A stretch of DNA of 64,000 bases from Gordionus sp. m RMFG-2023. Lineage: Eukaryota > Nematomorpha > Gordioida > Chordodea > Parachordodidae. Of the stretch, positions 12,001 to 21,959 are shown piece by piece. Each line of letters starts with the position of its first letter. The first letter of the stretch is position 1. The DNA is taken from positions 36,309,561 to 36,373,560 of the forward strand of contig NC_088775.1 of NCBI RefSeq assembly GCF_954871325.1, read 5' to 3'. The notes under the pieces are model-generated. The model saw only the letters and a list, made by a program, of their open reading frames with translations, was not told the DNA's origin and searched no databases. Position numbers and translations under genes: made by a program.

Positions 12001-12382
12001 ATAATAACACTGAATTTTTGGATGTTTTTTCAAAGGTACAAGATTTTATGAAGGATAGAAATCTACCTATTTGATTTTGAAAGTTCTAGACTTCAAACAT
12101 TACATTCCAAAAATGAGAGGTATACTTTCATCATTAAATATAGAAATTTTTTTTAGCTTTAAAATAGGAGTGTTTTATGCTGCACTTCCTACAACCTCAT
12201 GTACTGCCGAAAGAGTCATGAGTAAAATTAAATTAATTAAAACAAGACTTCGTAATACCGTGAAAGATTCATTTCTTAATAATTTAACCATATTATCAAT
12301 GGGAAAAAATTTATTTAAACAATTAAATATTGATGAAATTATAAATTCGCTTACTCTTCCCCTAATTTATCTAAATTATTAA
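12001..12382 (+). pseudogene. hAT-A transposase, C-terminal dimerisation region
   Basis: The frame 12071-12382 encodes YAALPTTSCTAERVMSKIKL followed by IKTRLRNTVKDSFLNNLTIL. This is the conserved C-terminal hAT dimerisation block of the DUF4371 type (usual form: LPVSTATAER.FS.L...K..LR..M...RL..L). It is the continuation of the gene at 5488-7060, from which hAT-B separates it. A stop follows at 12380-12382, about 200 bp before the right TIR, as expected for the gene end. One or more frame changes precede it (12040-12080). Confidence 0.8.
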
Positions 12383-13330
12383 TTTAAAAATAATATTTAC
12401 AAAGTAATTTTTTTTGCATTTTATTTATATTATATATTAAAAATTGATGCAATAAAAATTATTTTTGAAATTTATGGGTGTCATAAAATAATTATCCTTT
12501 TTTTGAGGGGGGGGGGTACTTTTCAAGGGGGTACCTTTCAGGGGTGTATTCTGCTTCATTCGCTCAGAAAGTGTAGGGGCCACTGGTTGGAAGATTGCAG
12601 ATGAAGTCTTAAGCCCAAAAGGAAGTCTAGTAAATCGGTAATATCCCTTGTGCGTAGATATAGTTAAAATATTTCTGCAACTTTTATCAATCCTAACCTG
12701 TAAAAAAGCATTTTTAAAGTCAATCTTCGTAAATTTCTTTCCTTCTGAAAGTTTAGCTATTAGATCATTGATTCGTGGTAGAGGGTATCTGAAATCTTCT
12801 AGAGCTGGGTTTACAGTGTCCTTAAAATCAGCACAAAGCCTAATGCTCTCATCATCCTTGTAGACGGCGGTAATAGGACTTGCCCATCGGACATCATTCA
12901 CCGGCTCAATCATTTTATCATGTATCCATTTTTTAAGTTCATTGCTCACAAGATCAATTTTTGAATAAGGAATACGTCTAGGCGGGATAATTTTAGGTTG
13001 GGCATCTCTTTTTAAATGTAACTTTACACTTGCTTTGTTGATTGGCCCGTTAGTCAATTTGGATTCGCACTTTTTAATCAATCTTTTTACTTCATCTTCG
13101 TAATTAGTGTCAATATTTGCTATAAATTTATTTAAAATATTTTTGAAAGCGTTGATCCATGTACGTCCCAACAAGGCATTTTTCCTTGATTCAACTACTA
13201 CCGCTTGTAAATATTTTGAGATATCTTCATAAGTCACTTTAACTTGTGTAATGACGATGATCTTAATTAAATTTCAGTCATAAGTGGTAAGTTGTAACTC
13301 AGATTTCTTAACATCTCTAATACCAAGATT

Positions 13331-14544
13331 TTAAGCCAGACCATGAGGTATGATAGTATGTTTGGAACCTGTGTCGACTTGCAAAGTTGTAACAATATCA
13401 TTCACTTTTAAAGTAGTCATAAATGCATTATCTTTATTATTAAGCATGTCCTCAGATAAGTTGTTAATATTAAAATCGTTATCATCTTTGTTCTTTGTAC
13501 AGTCGATTTTCTCTTCAATAATTTCTTCAATATTCATATTATAATCATTGTTATTGTATTGTATTTGCTTTCTCTGACTGTTGTCGCTACCTCTATAATT
13601 ATTTGAATTGTTGCTATAGGATTGGTTATTGTTACGATTTCCGTCACCATATTGGATCTGTTTTCTTTGATTATTATCATGCCATGTATTATTTCTACCA
13701 TAATTGGATTGATTATTATTGTTATAGCGATAGTTGTTGTAGTTATAGTTATTATAATTATCTTGGTATCTAGAATTATAATTACCGTAATTCCTTTCAT
13801 AGTAACTAAAATTATTATTGTCGTAATTCCTATTTCTATTCTTATTATAATTATTATCTCTATTATCATAATTATTATCTCTATTATCATAATTATTATC
13901 TCTATTATCATAATTATTTCTAAAATTATTTCTAAAATTATTATCAGGTTTAAAATAATTGTCATTTCTATTTCTATTGTTAAAGTTTTTATCTTTATCA
14001 GACTTTTTGTCGTGATTCATATAACTTATATTATCAATATCTGGTTTATCATTAATACTATCTAATTTACTTCCTATCTCCACCATTTCGTTTAAGGTTA
14101 AATTAGTAATTTTACAAAATTTATATTTTATTTTATCATTTAAGGTGGACGTTCTTAATTTTTCTTTTTTCGATGATCATCTAAAAAATCACATTTTTTA
14201 TGCAACTTTGATACTCTAATGTACCATTACATGAAGTTCTCACTCGAATTCTGATATGATAAGTTGAATTTATTGATTAAAATATTTTTATCTTGTATTG
14301 GTAATAGGTATCCTAATTTCTTAATCACTATCTTAAGATCTAAAATCTCGGTATTTGAACAAATTGATTTAATATTATCAAACACATCATCAGATAAATT
14401 ATTAAGTAAAGTATTTATTTTAACGGAGTCCGGTAATGTGCTGGTCGAAAAGTAACTTAACACTCTATCTAAGTAAATCTCAGTGAGTGGTCCAATAAGT
14501 TTTGGAAACTTATAAGGTGTGAAATCAGGTAATTTTATGTCCAT
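13331..14544 (-). pseudogene. Gypsy-1 Gag capsid-like region, Asn-rich tail and protease
   Basis: Fossil Gag and protease part of Gypsy-1. The first part (about 14.23-14.54 kb, beginning MDIKLPDFTPYKFPK) is helical and lacks obvious motifs, as expected for capsid. The second part is an Asn/Arg/Tyr/Asp-rich low-complexity tail with several tandem NNYDNRD units (about 13.85-13.95 kb). No CX2CX4HX4C knuckle is visible in it. The protease signature LQVDTGSKHTIIPHG follows near 13.35 kb. The region is broken. Antisense and other-frame ORFs over the tail are by-products of the repeat. Confidence 0.65.
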
Positions 14545-14600
14545 TTATTGATAATTTTTATAACATATCACATAAGCATTTAAAAATAAAAATGACACGT

Positions 14601-14837
14601 TTATATTTTTGTAAATATACATTGGAGTTGTATAAACTCTAAATCTTTATAAGCAAAATATTTTCCGTCCAATTGTTCAAAATAACGTAGCATCTCTTTT
14701 AAACTAAAAAATTCAAAAGAGACATCTCCACTGGTAGGTTCTCTTGTATATTGGACGTCACAATCATAAGTAAATTCCCAAAGTATGTCATAAACCGAGA
14801 CTTCGTGTGGTATATTTATTAATTTGAAAGAAAACAT
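14601..14837 (-). CDS. RRM-like small ORF in the Gypsy-1 leader
   Basis: A 78-codon frame, the first ATG frame after the primer-binding site of Gypsy-1. Its pattern resembles an RNA-recognition motif: FKLINIP (RNP2-like strand), VSVYDILWEFTYDCDV (helix then strand), GDVSFEFFSLKEM (RNP1-like strand and start of helix 2), then LDGKYFAYKDLEFI (helix end and last strand). A recognisable relative lies at the same position in Gypsy-2 (48116-48328), with MFSFKIINIP, YDILFDLTF and VLFEYMNLRDM. Conservation in two copies argues that it is a real part of the family and not a chance frame. The RRM assignment is by eye only. It could instead be an N-terminal Gag domain. Confidence 0.55.
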   Translation of the reverse strand: MFSFKLINIPHEVSVYDILWEFTYDCDVQYTREPTSGDVSFEFFSLKEMLRYFEQLDGKYFAYKDLEFIQLQCIFTKI

Positions 14838-15012
14838 CGAAAATTATATTTACCTTAAATTGTCTTCCTTATATAGGATTTTGTTTTTTATTTTCTTTAA
14901 TGTTTTTGCATGTTAAATCTCACTATAAAAAAATATGGAAGAGAAAAATTTTTTTAAAAATAATGTATTGCATAGTGGCGAGTTTTTTTTGCCATCCTCA
15001 ACCGAGGCATCA

Positions 15013-15258
15013 TGAAGAAAAGTAAAACTATTATTTTTTATCTGCTTTATTTCTCTTTTTCATATCATATATATAACATTTTTACAAAAATAAAATTAGA
15101 ATATATAAAATGTTAACTTAAAGTAAAACTAAAATGAAAATATAATTTGAAAGTAAAACTAAAATAAAGATATAATATGAATAATACACGTTACGATTTA
15201 TAAAAATAAATAAAGATATAATATGAATAATACACGTTACAATTTATATTATTCAACA
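15013..15258 (-). repeat. Probable 5' LTR of Gypsy-1
   Basis: The 246-bp segment starts TGAAGAAAAG and ends ATTCAACA, so on the plus strand it has TG...CA ends. It resembles the Gypsy-2 LTR in layout (pyrimidine-rich start, ATTAGAATA block, ...CAACA end). The sequence just left of it, read on the element strand, is TGATGCCTCGGTTGAGG, a plausible tRNA primer-binding site one base off the canonical TGG start. It contains a near-duplicated stretch (AATATGAATAATACACGTTAC twice, about 50 bp apart). No matching second LTR was found, so the boundaries rest on the end motifs and on comparison. Confidence 0.5.
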
Positions 15259-15289
15259 TATATAAAATTAAGTATATTAGATTTTTTTA

Positions 15290-15470
15290 AATAAATACGA
15301 GAGCCTCTAGATTTTTTGGCAATAAGCTTCTACGATATGGAGTATCTATATCCCCTGCCGTACTGAAGGTAAACTCAGATCCACAGATAACGCATTTTGC
15401 AAAATTATCTTTGTCTTTTGTAAAATATTTCCATAATTCAGATATCATATTTAAAAACATTCTTTTATTT
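15290..15470 (-). pseudogene. BED zinc-finger fragment of a hAT transposase
   Basis: The minus strand encodes SELWKYFTKDKDNFAKCVIC followed by GSEFTFSTAGDIDTPY. The W..F......A.C..C arrangement is the first half of a BED finger, the DNA-binding module at the start of many hAT transposases. The distal His pair is not obvious. It is a short relic just outside the right LTR of Gypsy-1, close to the GC-richer terminus-like sequence at 15720-15830. Confidence 0.5.
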
Positions 15471-15719
15471 AAAGTATAATTAATAAAATTGGCGTTATTA
15501 TTTAAAAAGATTTAAAATAATAAAACTTTGAGTGTTCCTTTCTATTTTAAAAAAAAACTTTTAAAATACTATAAATCTATTTTAAAAAAGAATAAAATTT
15601 AAAGGATGTTGTGCATTTGCTGTTTAAAAAAAAATTATTTAGAAAATATTATAATAATGTAAAATAAATATACATAACATTAAATAAAATAAAATAAAAT
15701 AACAAAAAAAAGAAAAGTA

Positions 15720-15830
15720 AAGATCGGATCTGTTTTTTCAGGTATCGGCCCGATCCGATATTTTTGAAAAATTCAAATATCGGTGCCGATCCGATCTGAT
15801 ATTTAATATCGACACAACCTTACTTATATT
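15720..15830. repeat. Terminus-like fragment of a small DNA element
   Basis: GC-richer sequence with repeated CCGATCCGAT units: TATCGGCCCGATCCGATA and, inverted, ATCGGTGCCGATCCGATC. It resembles the internally repetitive ends of the many MITEs in this window. No complete inverted-repeat pair or target duplication was found. Confidence 0.35.
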
Positions 15831-16487
15831 TTAATTCCATGATTAAGCTTTTCAAAATATTATGAAAAAATATTATTCTTTTAAGTAATATTTAAAATAA
15901 TGATATATTAATTTATCTTTTTACCTTCAAATACATTTTTAAGTTTGAACTGCTGGACTTTGAGGTTGAAATATTGTGTTGGGATATAATTTACATTTTC
16001 AAAGTGTAGACTTAGTACCATTAATTTTCTTTATTTGTTTAAATTATATTTCAAATTGGGGCCAGGGAAGGGTTAAATCCAGAGTTGTTAAAGTATCTAG
16101 ATATAAAAATGTGATCTGTATCGGTATCTAGATAGATTTTTGATTAAAGTATCTGTATCTAGATAATATTTTAAAAATATCTATATCTGTTTTAGATACT
16201 TTTTAAGATACATTTTGATATACTTTTATTTAACGCTTTTTTATATTATAAATAAAAATACTTGAGTGTAAAATTTATTTTATTTCATATGAGCATATAA
16301 ATTTATTAATATATATATTAAAAAATTATATATATATGTAAAATATTAAAACTGATATATAAAAAAGAATATATAAATATTAATTAAATATTATGTCCGA
16401 GTTATCAATAACATGCAAATTCTGATATTACAATCCATCTCAAGGAATTTGCCATTTTTAATTGCAATGGAATTGGTACTTTATTTT

Positions 16488-16602
16488 ATTTTATTTTATT
16501 CTATTATATTAATTATTATATTAATTATTATATTAATTATTATATTAATTATTATATTAATTATTATATTAATTATTATATTAATTATTATATTAATTTT
16601 TA
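16488..16602. repeat. 12-bp microsatellite ATTATATTAATT
   Basis: Eight to nine head-to-tail copies of ATTATATTAATT just upstream of the PWPIYRPYFK block of hAT-D. It creates an apparently hydrophobic (IIL) run in one frame that I do not regard as protein. Confidence 0.9.
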
Positions 16603-17418
16603 AGATTAATATTGATGACGAAAATGACGACATTCCATGGCCAATTTATAGACCATATTTTAAAATAATATCTCAAAATAAAGAAAACAAATCTCTGTTA
16701 GTAAAATGTTTGCCATATCTACCAAAAAATATGAAAATTTCAGTTAGCATTACCTCAACTTGCAACATTGTAAAACATTTAAGGGTATAGATACTAAATA
16801 AATGTTTACAATTATAATTTTAAATTTTAAGAGAAAACATCAAACACTCTTAATCCAAATAAATTGGGGAAGGAGAAAATCTATTAAAGAAAATATTGGA
16901 CTAGGCTCATCGTCCATTGATTTTTTTTCTAAGATACCTCAAACTTTAACCCAAACCATTTTAGATGATTTAATAACTGATTTTATTATAGATAGCATTC
17001 AGCCAAATTGTTGAAAATCCATCATTTATAAAAATGATCAAAACATTAACTCCAATAATTTTCAGACAGACAGTGGTTGCTAGAATTTCCTAAAGATGGG
17101 AGAATGAAAAGAAAGAAATCATTAAAAGTCTAATAGAACCATCGTTAATATGCACAACAGCAGATTGTTGGAGTGCCTATATCCGGCAAACATTTAAATT
17201 TGTATAATAATTTAATTACAAACAAATTATTTGAGCAGTTTTAAGAAATGTTAATTTTTAGTTCATACATAGGAGTCACTGCACACTATATAGATCCAAC
17301 AAGTTTGGAAAGAAAAAATGTAGCGTTGGCTTGTAAAAGAATGACTGGTAGTCATACAAATGATAAAATAGCAAAAATTTACAAGATATAGCAAAGGATT
17401 ATTGCATACAAAATAAAA

Positions 17419-17950
17419 GTTGTAATTGTTAAACCAAATTACAAAGCCGAAGGATATTCAAATCTACTCAAGAAAAAAGAATTAAATTTCGAATGCAAAT
17501 GATTTAAAGAAAGATGAATAAAAAAGAATGATTATTCAAATTAAAGAAAGTTCAAGATTTTTTTCAGTTTGTATGTAAAACATTATGTAAATGAATTATA
17601 GAAAAGTATATATATATTCGAGGATATTTGTATAGGAATAGATCATGATTTTACGAACTTAATTATAATTTTTAATTTTAATTTTTTATTATTTTAATTT
17701 TTTTTAATTAATTTAGTTTGATTATATTTTTAACTTATTATCTAATAAAGATTTAGTATCATTTTAGTTCTAACTTTTCTGATTTGACGAATAGTATAGA
17801 AAAATATATATAATCGAGGATATTAGTCTGATTTAGTATCAGTTTAGTTCAAACGAGGATATTAGTCTGATTTAGTATCATGTATTTTAACCTTTCTTAT
17901 TTGACAACGATTTTAATCTCTCAATCCTTTCAAAACTATAAAATGTTACA
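17419..17950. repeat. Left terminal direct repeat of the noncoding element
   Basis: A 532-bp repeat with TGTAA...TTACA inner ends. It contains a tandem duplication of a segment reading AGGATATTAGTCTGATTTAG (about 17816-17880), also present in the right copy. No TGG primer-binding site directly abuts its right end. Confidence 0.85.
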
Positions 17951-18824
17951 ATGATGTTGGAGAGTGGAGGCGACAGGGCAATTTCAACAATTCAGTCTAA
18001 TTAACTCTCCCACTAGCCTCAGCAATATAAATATCAATACTATATTGGTACAGAGGTGCCTTACAGCCATTGATCCAGGCTTTAGAAGATCAAAAGTCAG
18101 TCTAATTAACTCTGAAAAGAGATTCTAAATAAAGGGGGAAGGGGATGTATGAGATGACTATCGACACTAAGACAAAGAATAAGAGCAATAAAACAATGGT
18201 ATCAATATTAATGGTCGTATTTCGGAGAATTAGTCGTTTAGCTAAAAAGAATGCGTCACAAGAGATCGTTATACGTACAAGTGATCGATGTAGCTAAAAG
18301 AAATTCGTTATAAATTTTTATTAAAGATATATGGTTAACTGTTATTTAAGTTGATAATATTTAGCAAAATATCAGGTTGTTGATTAACCAAAAAATCTTC
18401 ATAAAGAGAAACGGCTTTTCGTCATTAGAAAATTTATGCCGCAATCGAGCCCAATTAGAGATCGGATTTTTATTTTGGATCAAAAGATACAAGAAATCAT
18501 TATCGTATAAGAGATCTCAAGGCAAAGTGGATATATTTACAAGAAGACCAGGATGCTATCGTTAATCGTTGACAAATTATAGCCAATTGCTTATCAAAAA
18601 TTTAGTATAGGATAAAAAATCGAACAAGAAGTCGTGGAAACCATCGTTACTCGCAGACAAATTATCGTCAGTGGTTTACCGTTATTAGTTACTAGAAACC
18701 GTTAGAAACAAGCAAAGACTAGGATAATGTGGGAGTAAAACGAGATATAATTAAAAGAGCTAGAAGAATGTATCGGGAACCATGCCTATACTCGCAGAAT
18801 GGTGGGACTAATCTAAGTAAGGGT

Positions 18825-19354
18825 GTTGTAATTGTTAAACCAAATTACAAAGCCGAAGGATATTCAAATCTACTCAAGAAAAAAGAATTAAATTTCGAAT
18901 GCAAATGATTTAAAGAAAGATGAATAAAAAACAATGATTATTCAAATTAAAGAAAGTTCAAGATTTTTTTCAGTTTGTTTGTAAAACATTATGTAAATGA
19001 ATTATAGAAAAGTATATATATATTCGAGGATTTGTATAGGAATAGATCATGATTTTACGAACTTAATTATAATTTTTAATTTTAATTTTTTATTATTTTA
19101 ATTTTTTTTAATTAATTTAGTTTGATTATATTTTTAACTTATTATCTAATAAAGATTTAGTATCATTTTAGTTCTAACTTTTCTGATTTGACGAATAGTA
19201 TAGAAAAATATATATAATCGAGGATATTAGTCTGATTTAGTATCAGTTTAGTTCAAACGAGGATATTAGTCTGATTTAGTATCATGTATTTTAACCTTTC
19301 TTATTTGACAACGATTTTAATCTCTCAATCCTTTCAAAACTATAAAATGTTACA
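18825..19354. repeat. Right terminal direct repeat of the noncoding element
   Basis: A 530-bp repeat nearly identical to the left copy. The few differences by eye (for example near 18931, 18980 and 19030) imply a recent insertion. Confidence 0.85.
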
Positions 19355-21359
19355 CAAGATATAGCAAAGGATTATTGCATACAAAATAAAATTTCAAAGA
19401 CCATTACTGATAATGCCAAAAACTTTATTAAGTCTTTTAGGTTTATTTTATTATAAATATAAACGTAATATTACTTATTTATGATAGAGTTTTCAAGCCA
19501 ATTGAAAATATTTGTGAATCCATTGATGATCTGGAAGATGAAGAAACAGTTGCACCAATCAATATCAGGTCTTTATACTACTTCTCAGGATTTTGAAATA
19601 TCAGAATCATATATTTTAATCATCAATGTTGTGCCAGTCACACATTGAATCTTGTTGCTGCAGATGCAAATAAAGCCTTGCAGTGTAAACAATATCAGAG
19701 GGTAAATCTATAATTTTAATTATAATATTTAATATTTTATTCCTTAGATATATAAACATTGTCTAAATGCCAAAATATATGGAATAGACAAAATAAATCT
19801 CAAAATTCAACTGAGATTATAAAAAACAATATTGGCTGGTATTTTATATGTCCCAATATAACTAGATGGAACTCCACTTATAATGCTTTACAATTAATGT
19901 CAGAAATTATTAAGACTAAATTTGAAAAATTGGACAAGATTTGCAATGGAATAAAACTACCTAGATTTTTATCTAATGAATGTGATTTTATTCATGAATA
20001 TTGTTTAGTAAGTTATAAATAAAATTTATATATACATTATTATGCTAATGAAGCCGGTAGCAAGTTCACTTGATATCCTGCAGGGAGATATATATATATT
20101 CACAGCTTATTACTGTGCAACTATTTCCCAGCTCATTATTAAGAAAAATTTTAAACAAATGAACCTGAAATTTTGTTTACCACTCTTAAATGCCTTACTT
20201 AAAGGAATTGAAGATAGGTAAATTAATAATAAATTAATCAGTATTTAATAATTCTAGGTTTATTGGGACAATTTTTGAAGATGAAAATATTTTGGCAACT
20301 ATGCTTCATCCTTTTTTTAAACTAGATTGGACATGGTTGCAAATGGATGAAAATTTTAATAAAAAAAAACAATTAATACAAAGATTAGTTGAGGAATTAT
20401 CAAAGTTTTCAAATGAGTGCAAATTAACCTGTGATAAAAAAACCCAATAATTTAATATCCGATTTTTTTCAATATCCAACAGCGTTAATGATTTAAATTC
20501 TGATAATCAACAAATTTTATATAGTTTTTTCAAAAATGAATGCCGAGATTTTAGTATTTTTAAACAGTATCCTGATATAAAAATGTTATTAAATATAACA
20601 CCACAATCCCTTCCAGCGCCTCTGTTGAAAGACTTTTTAGTATAGCTAAAAATGTCTTTACAGATAAACGAGGATGTCTTAAACCAACATTTTGAAAATA
20701 TTTTATTACTGAAATCTAATAATTATTTATAATCATTTAATCATATATTATATTATTTTATTAATGATATATAATAATTATTTATATTAATCATATATTA
20801 TATTAATATCTAAAAATCATAATTTTAGTTATATTTTGATAAATGTGATATCGAGTCAATAAATTTTTCAGATCATTTCATGAATTTTCACAATAGAATC
20901 CTAATTTAGGTTTATTCAAACCTTATCTAAGAGTATAATAAAAAATGTATCTATACCTAGATACATTTTAAATTGTATTTGTATCAAAATAACTTTTTAG
21001 AAGCTGTAACTGTATCTAGATAAATTTTTAGACTATGTATCTGTATCTAAAAGTATTTTTTAACAACTCTGGTTAAATCATCATCATCTGAAGAAGTAAA
21101 TACTATGGAAATAATAATCTTAAAATAAATTATAAGAATAAAATATCATTATTAACATTTACTTTGAATTTTGATTGAATATTAATTTCGACAGAAAATT
21201 TAACAACGAGAATTTAAAATAAAAATGAAGGCAGTGATTGATATGAATTAAAACTCGGATTAAATTATTTATATTAATAATTAAAAAATAAATAAAAGTA
21301 ATTTTATAATACAATAAAATATGTTTTTCTTTTTGTTGATTTTTTTAAATAAAAATATA

Positions 21360-21590
21360 AAGTAACGAGTAACGTTTTGTGTTACCGTTACTCAAAAAAA
21401 GAAACGCTTTACCGTTACCTCTAGAAGAAGGTAACGAATGGCGTTCCTTTTCTTCAAAAAAAGTAACGTCGTATAATGACCTTACTTTTGACGTTACTTC
21501 ACAGCACTACTAAAAATATATAGATACCTCTAACATAGTATCTAGATACATATCTATATATAGTATCTATATATTTAACAACTCTGATTT
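21360..21590. repeat. Cluster of two hAT terminus relics
   Basis: At 21360-21515 lie many GTAACG/CGTTAC motifs ending CACAGCACTAC, which looks like a hAT end with its subterminal repeats. At 21515-21584 there are TATCTAGATA motifs ending TTTAACAACTCTG, the right terminus of the hAT-D family. No second ends or duplications were found, so both are fragments. Confidence 0.55.
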
Positions 21591-21959
21591 AGAGGATTCA
21601 GTGTTGGCATAATTGGGTTTTTTTAAAAAAGACCTACACCTATATAAACTAGAAAGGCATTTTGAAAATATATATTTCCACTGAATCATTGGATGAATAT
21701 TCAAGATATTATAACGGTATGGGCAGCACTTTGATCCGGAACCTAGTTTGCACGTGTTTGGAATTTTAACGGTTCCCGGTTTAAAATATTTGATCATTTT
21801 GACAATTCATCTTCTATGGAAACCTATGAAGAACGGATGCCATACCTGGGTTTTTCAAAGCAATTAATTGAGCTACAAATAAAATTTAATGGAGTGTACA
21901 TTTTTAGAATACTATTGCCAAAGTTAATTGCGAACTTGAGGAAATAAATATTTGAAGAA

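Larger units (their letters stand above)
5116..12585 (+). mobile_element. hAT transposon A (DUF4371/TTF-type), interrupted by hAT-B
   Basis: The left end is CAGTGCCCCCTACA and the right end, reverse-complemented, is CAGTGGCCCCTACA. Both are flanked by the 8-bp duplication GTTGGAAG (5108-5115, 12586-12593). The insertion lies in the reverse transcriptase region of Gypsy-1. Its own transposase runs on the plus strand in two blocks, about 5488-7060 and 12001-12382, split by hAT-B (7070-11997). Without hAT-B the element would be about 2.5 kb. G-rich runs occur close to both ends. Confidence 0.93.
1984..15258 (-). mobile_element. Ty3/Gypsy LTR retrotransposon (Gypsy-1), interrupted by nested DNA transposons
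   Basis: A minus-strand Gypsy element in at least three blocks: about 1984-4337, 4925-5115 and 12586-15258. The blocks join seamlessly when compared with Gypsy-2 at 44786-48756, of which this is a close relative. Parts in element order (right to left): LTR at the right end, primer-binding-like site, RRM-like frame (14601-14837), capsid-like region (about 14.2-14.5 kb), Asn-rich tail (about 13.5-14.1 kb), retropepsin-like region with DTGSKHT (about 13.4 kb), reverse transcriptase (about 12.6-13.2, 4.9-5.1 and 4.1-4.3 kb), RNase H and integrase (about 2.7-4.0 kb). A pyrimidine run at 1984-1996 is the polypurine tract on the coding strand. Broken: about a dozen breaks besides the insertions. A left LTR matching the right one was not found. 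Confidence 0.85.
17419..19354. mobile_element. Noncoding element with about 530-bp terminal direct repeats and a 37-bp target duplication
   Basis: Terminal direct repeats (17419-17950 and 18825-19354) begin GTTGTAATTG and end ATGTTACA. They are near-identical apart from a few substitutions and short indels. The 874-bp interior has no frame longer than 62 codons and no recognisable protein. It is inserted in the hAT-D transposase gene between codons for CIQNK and ISKTI. A 37-bp block of the gene (17382-17418 and 19355-19391) is present on both sides. LTR-like ends suggest a non-autonomous LTR element (TRIM/LARD type), but integrases normally duplicate 4-6 bp. A Penelope-like pseudo-LTR arrangement or another mechanism is possible. 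Confidence 0.7.
16610..20700 (+). pseudogene. hAT-D transposase with short introns, split by an insertion
   Basis: Pieces in order: DIPWPIYRPYFK and a BED-like VKCLPYLPKN...STCNIVKHLR (16620-16790); NPSFIKMIKTLTPIIFR (about 17015-17070); ICTTADCWSAYIRQ (about 17150); IGVTAHYIDPTSLERKNVAL (about 17270); then, across the insertion, DIAKDYCIQNK / ISKTITDNAKNFIKSF (19355-19440). These are followed by CCASHTLNLVAADANKA (about 19630), WNRQNKSQNSTEIIKNN and ITRWNSTYNALQLM (19785-19900), ATMLHPFFKLDW (about 20300) and SSASVERLFSIAKNVFTDKR (about 20615, dimerisation block). Likely introns of 35-50 bp with GT...AG ends lie at about 19701-19747 and 20218-20259. Stops and frameshifts are numerous. Confidence 0.8.
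16080..21071 (+). mobile_element. hAT transposon D (BED-type, intron-bearing), interrupted by an LTR-like element
   Basis: The left end CAGAGTTGTTAAA and right end TTTAACAACTCTG (imperfect by one base in the run) are flanked by the 8-bp duplication GTTAAATC (16072-16079, 21072-21079). Subterminal regions at both ends (16095-16210 and 20935-21060) carry many TATCTAGATAC-like motifs. The transposase lies on the plus strand in pieces from about 16610 to 20700. A noncoding element with terminal direct repeats (17419-19354) sits inside the gene. Partial copies lie at 1-1830 and 21500-21585. Confidence 0.92.

Noticed and set aside
13534-14065. Ile-rich ORFs on both strands over the Gag tail of Gypsy-1 (13534-13965 minus, 13622-14065 plus).
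   Set aside because: These are shadows of the Asn-codon (AAT/ATT) repeat in the true Gag frame.
16413-16610. Apparent transmembrane start of an ORF made of repeated IIL.
   Set aside because: It is the translation of the ATTATATTAATT microsatellite. The hAT coding similarity starts only after it.
21567-21797. 76-codon minus-strand ORF.
   Set aside because: Its end lies in a hAT-D terminus relic, and no motif or repeat partner supports a protein.
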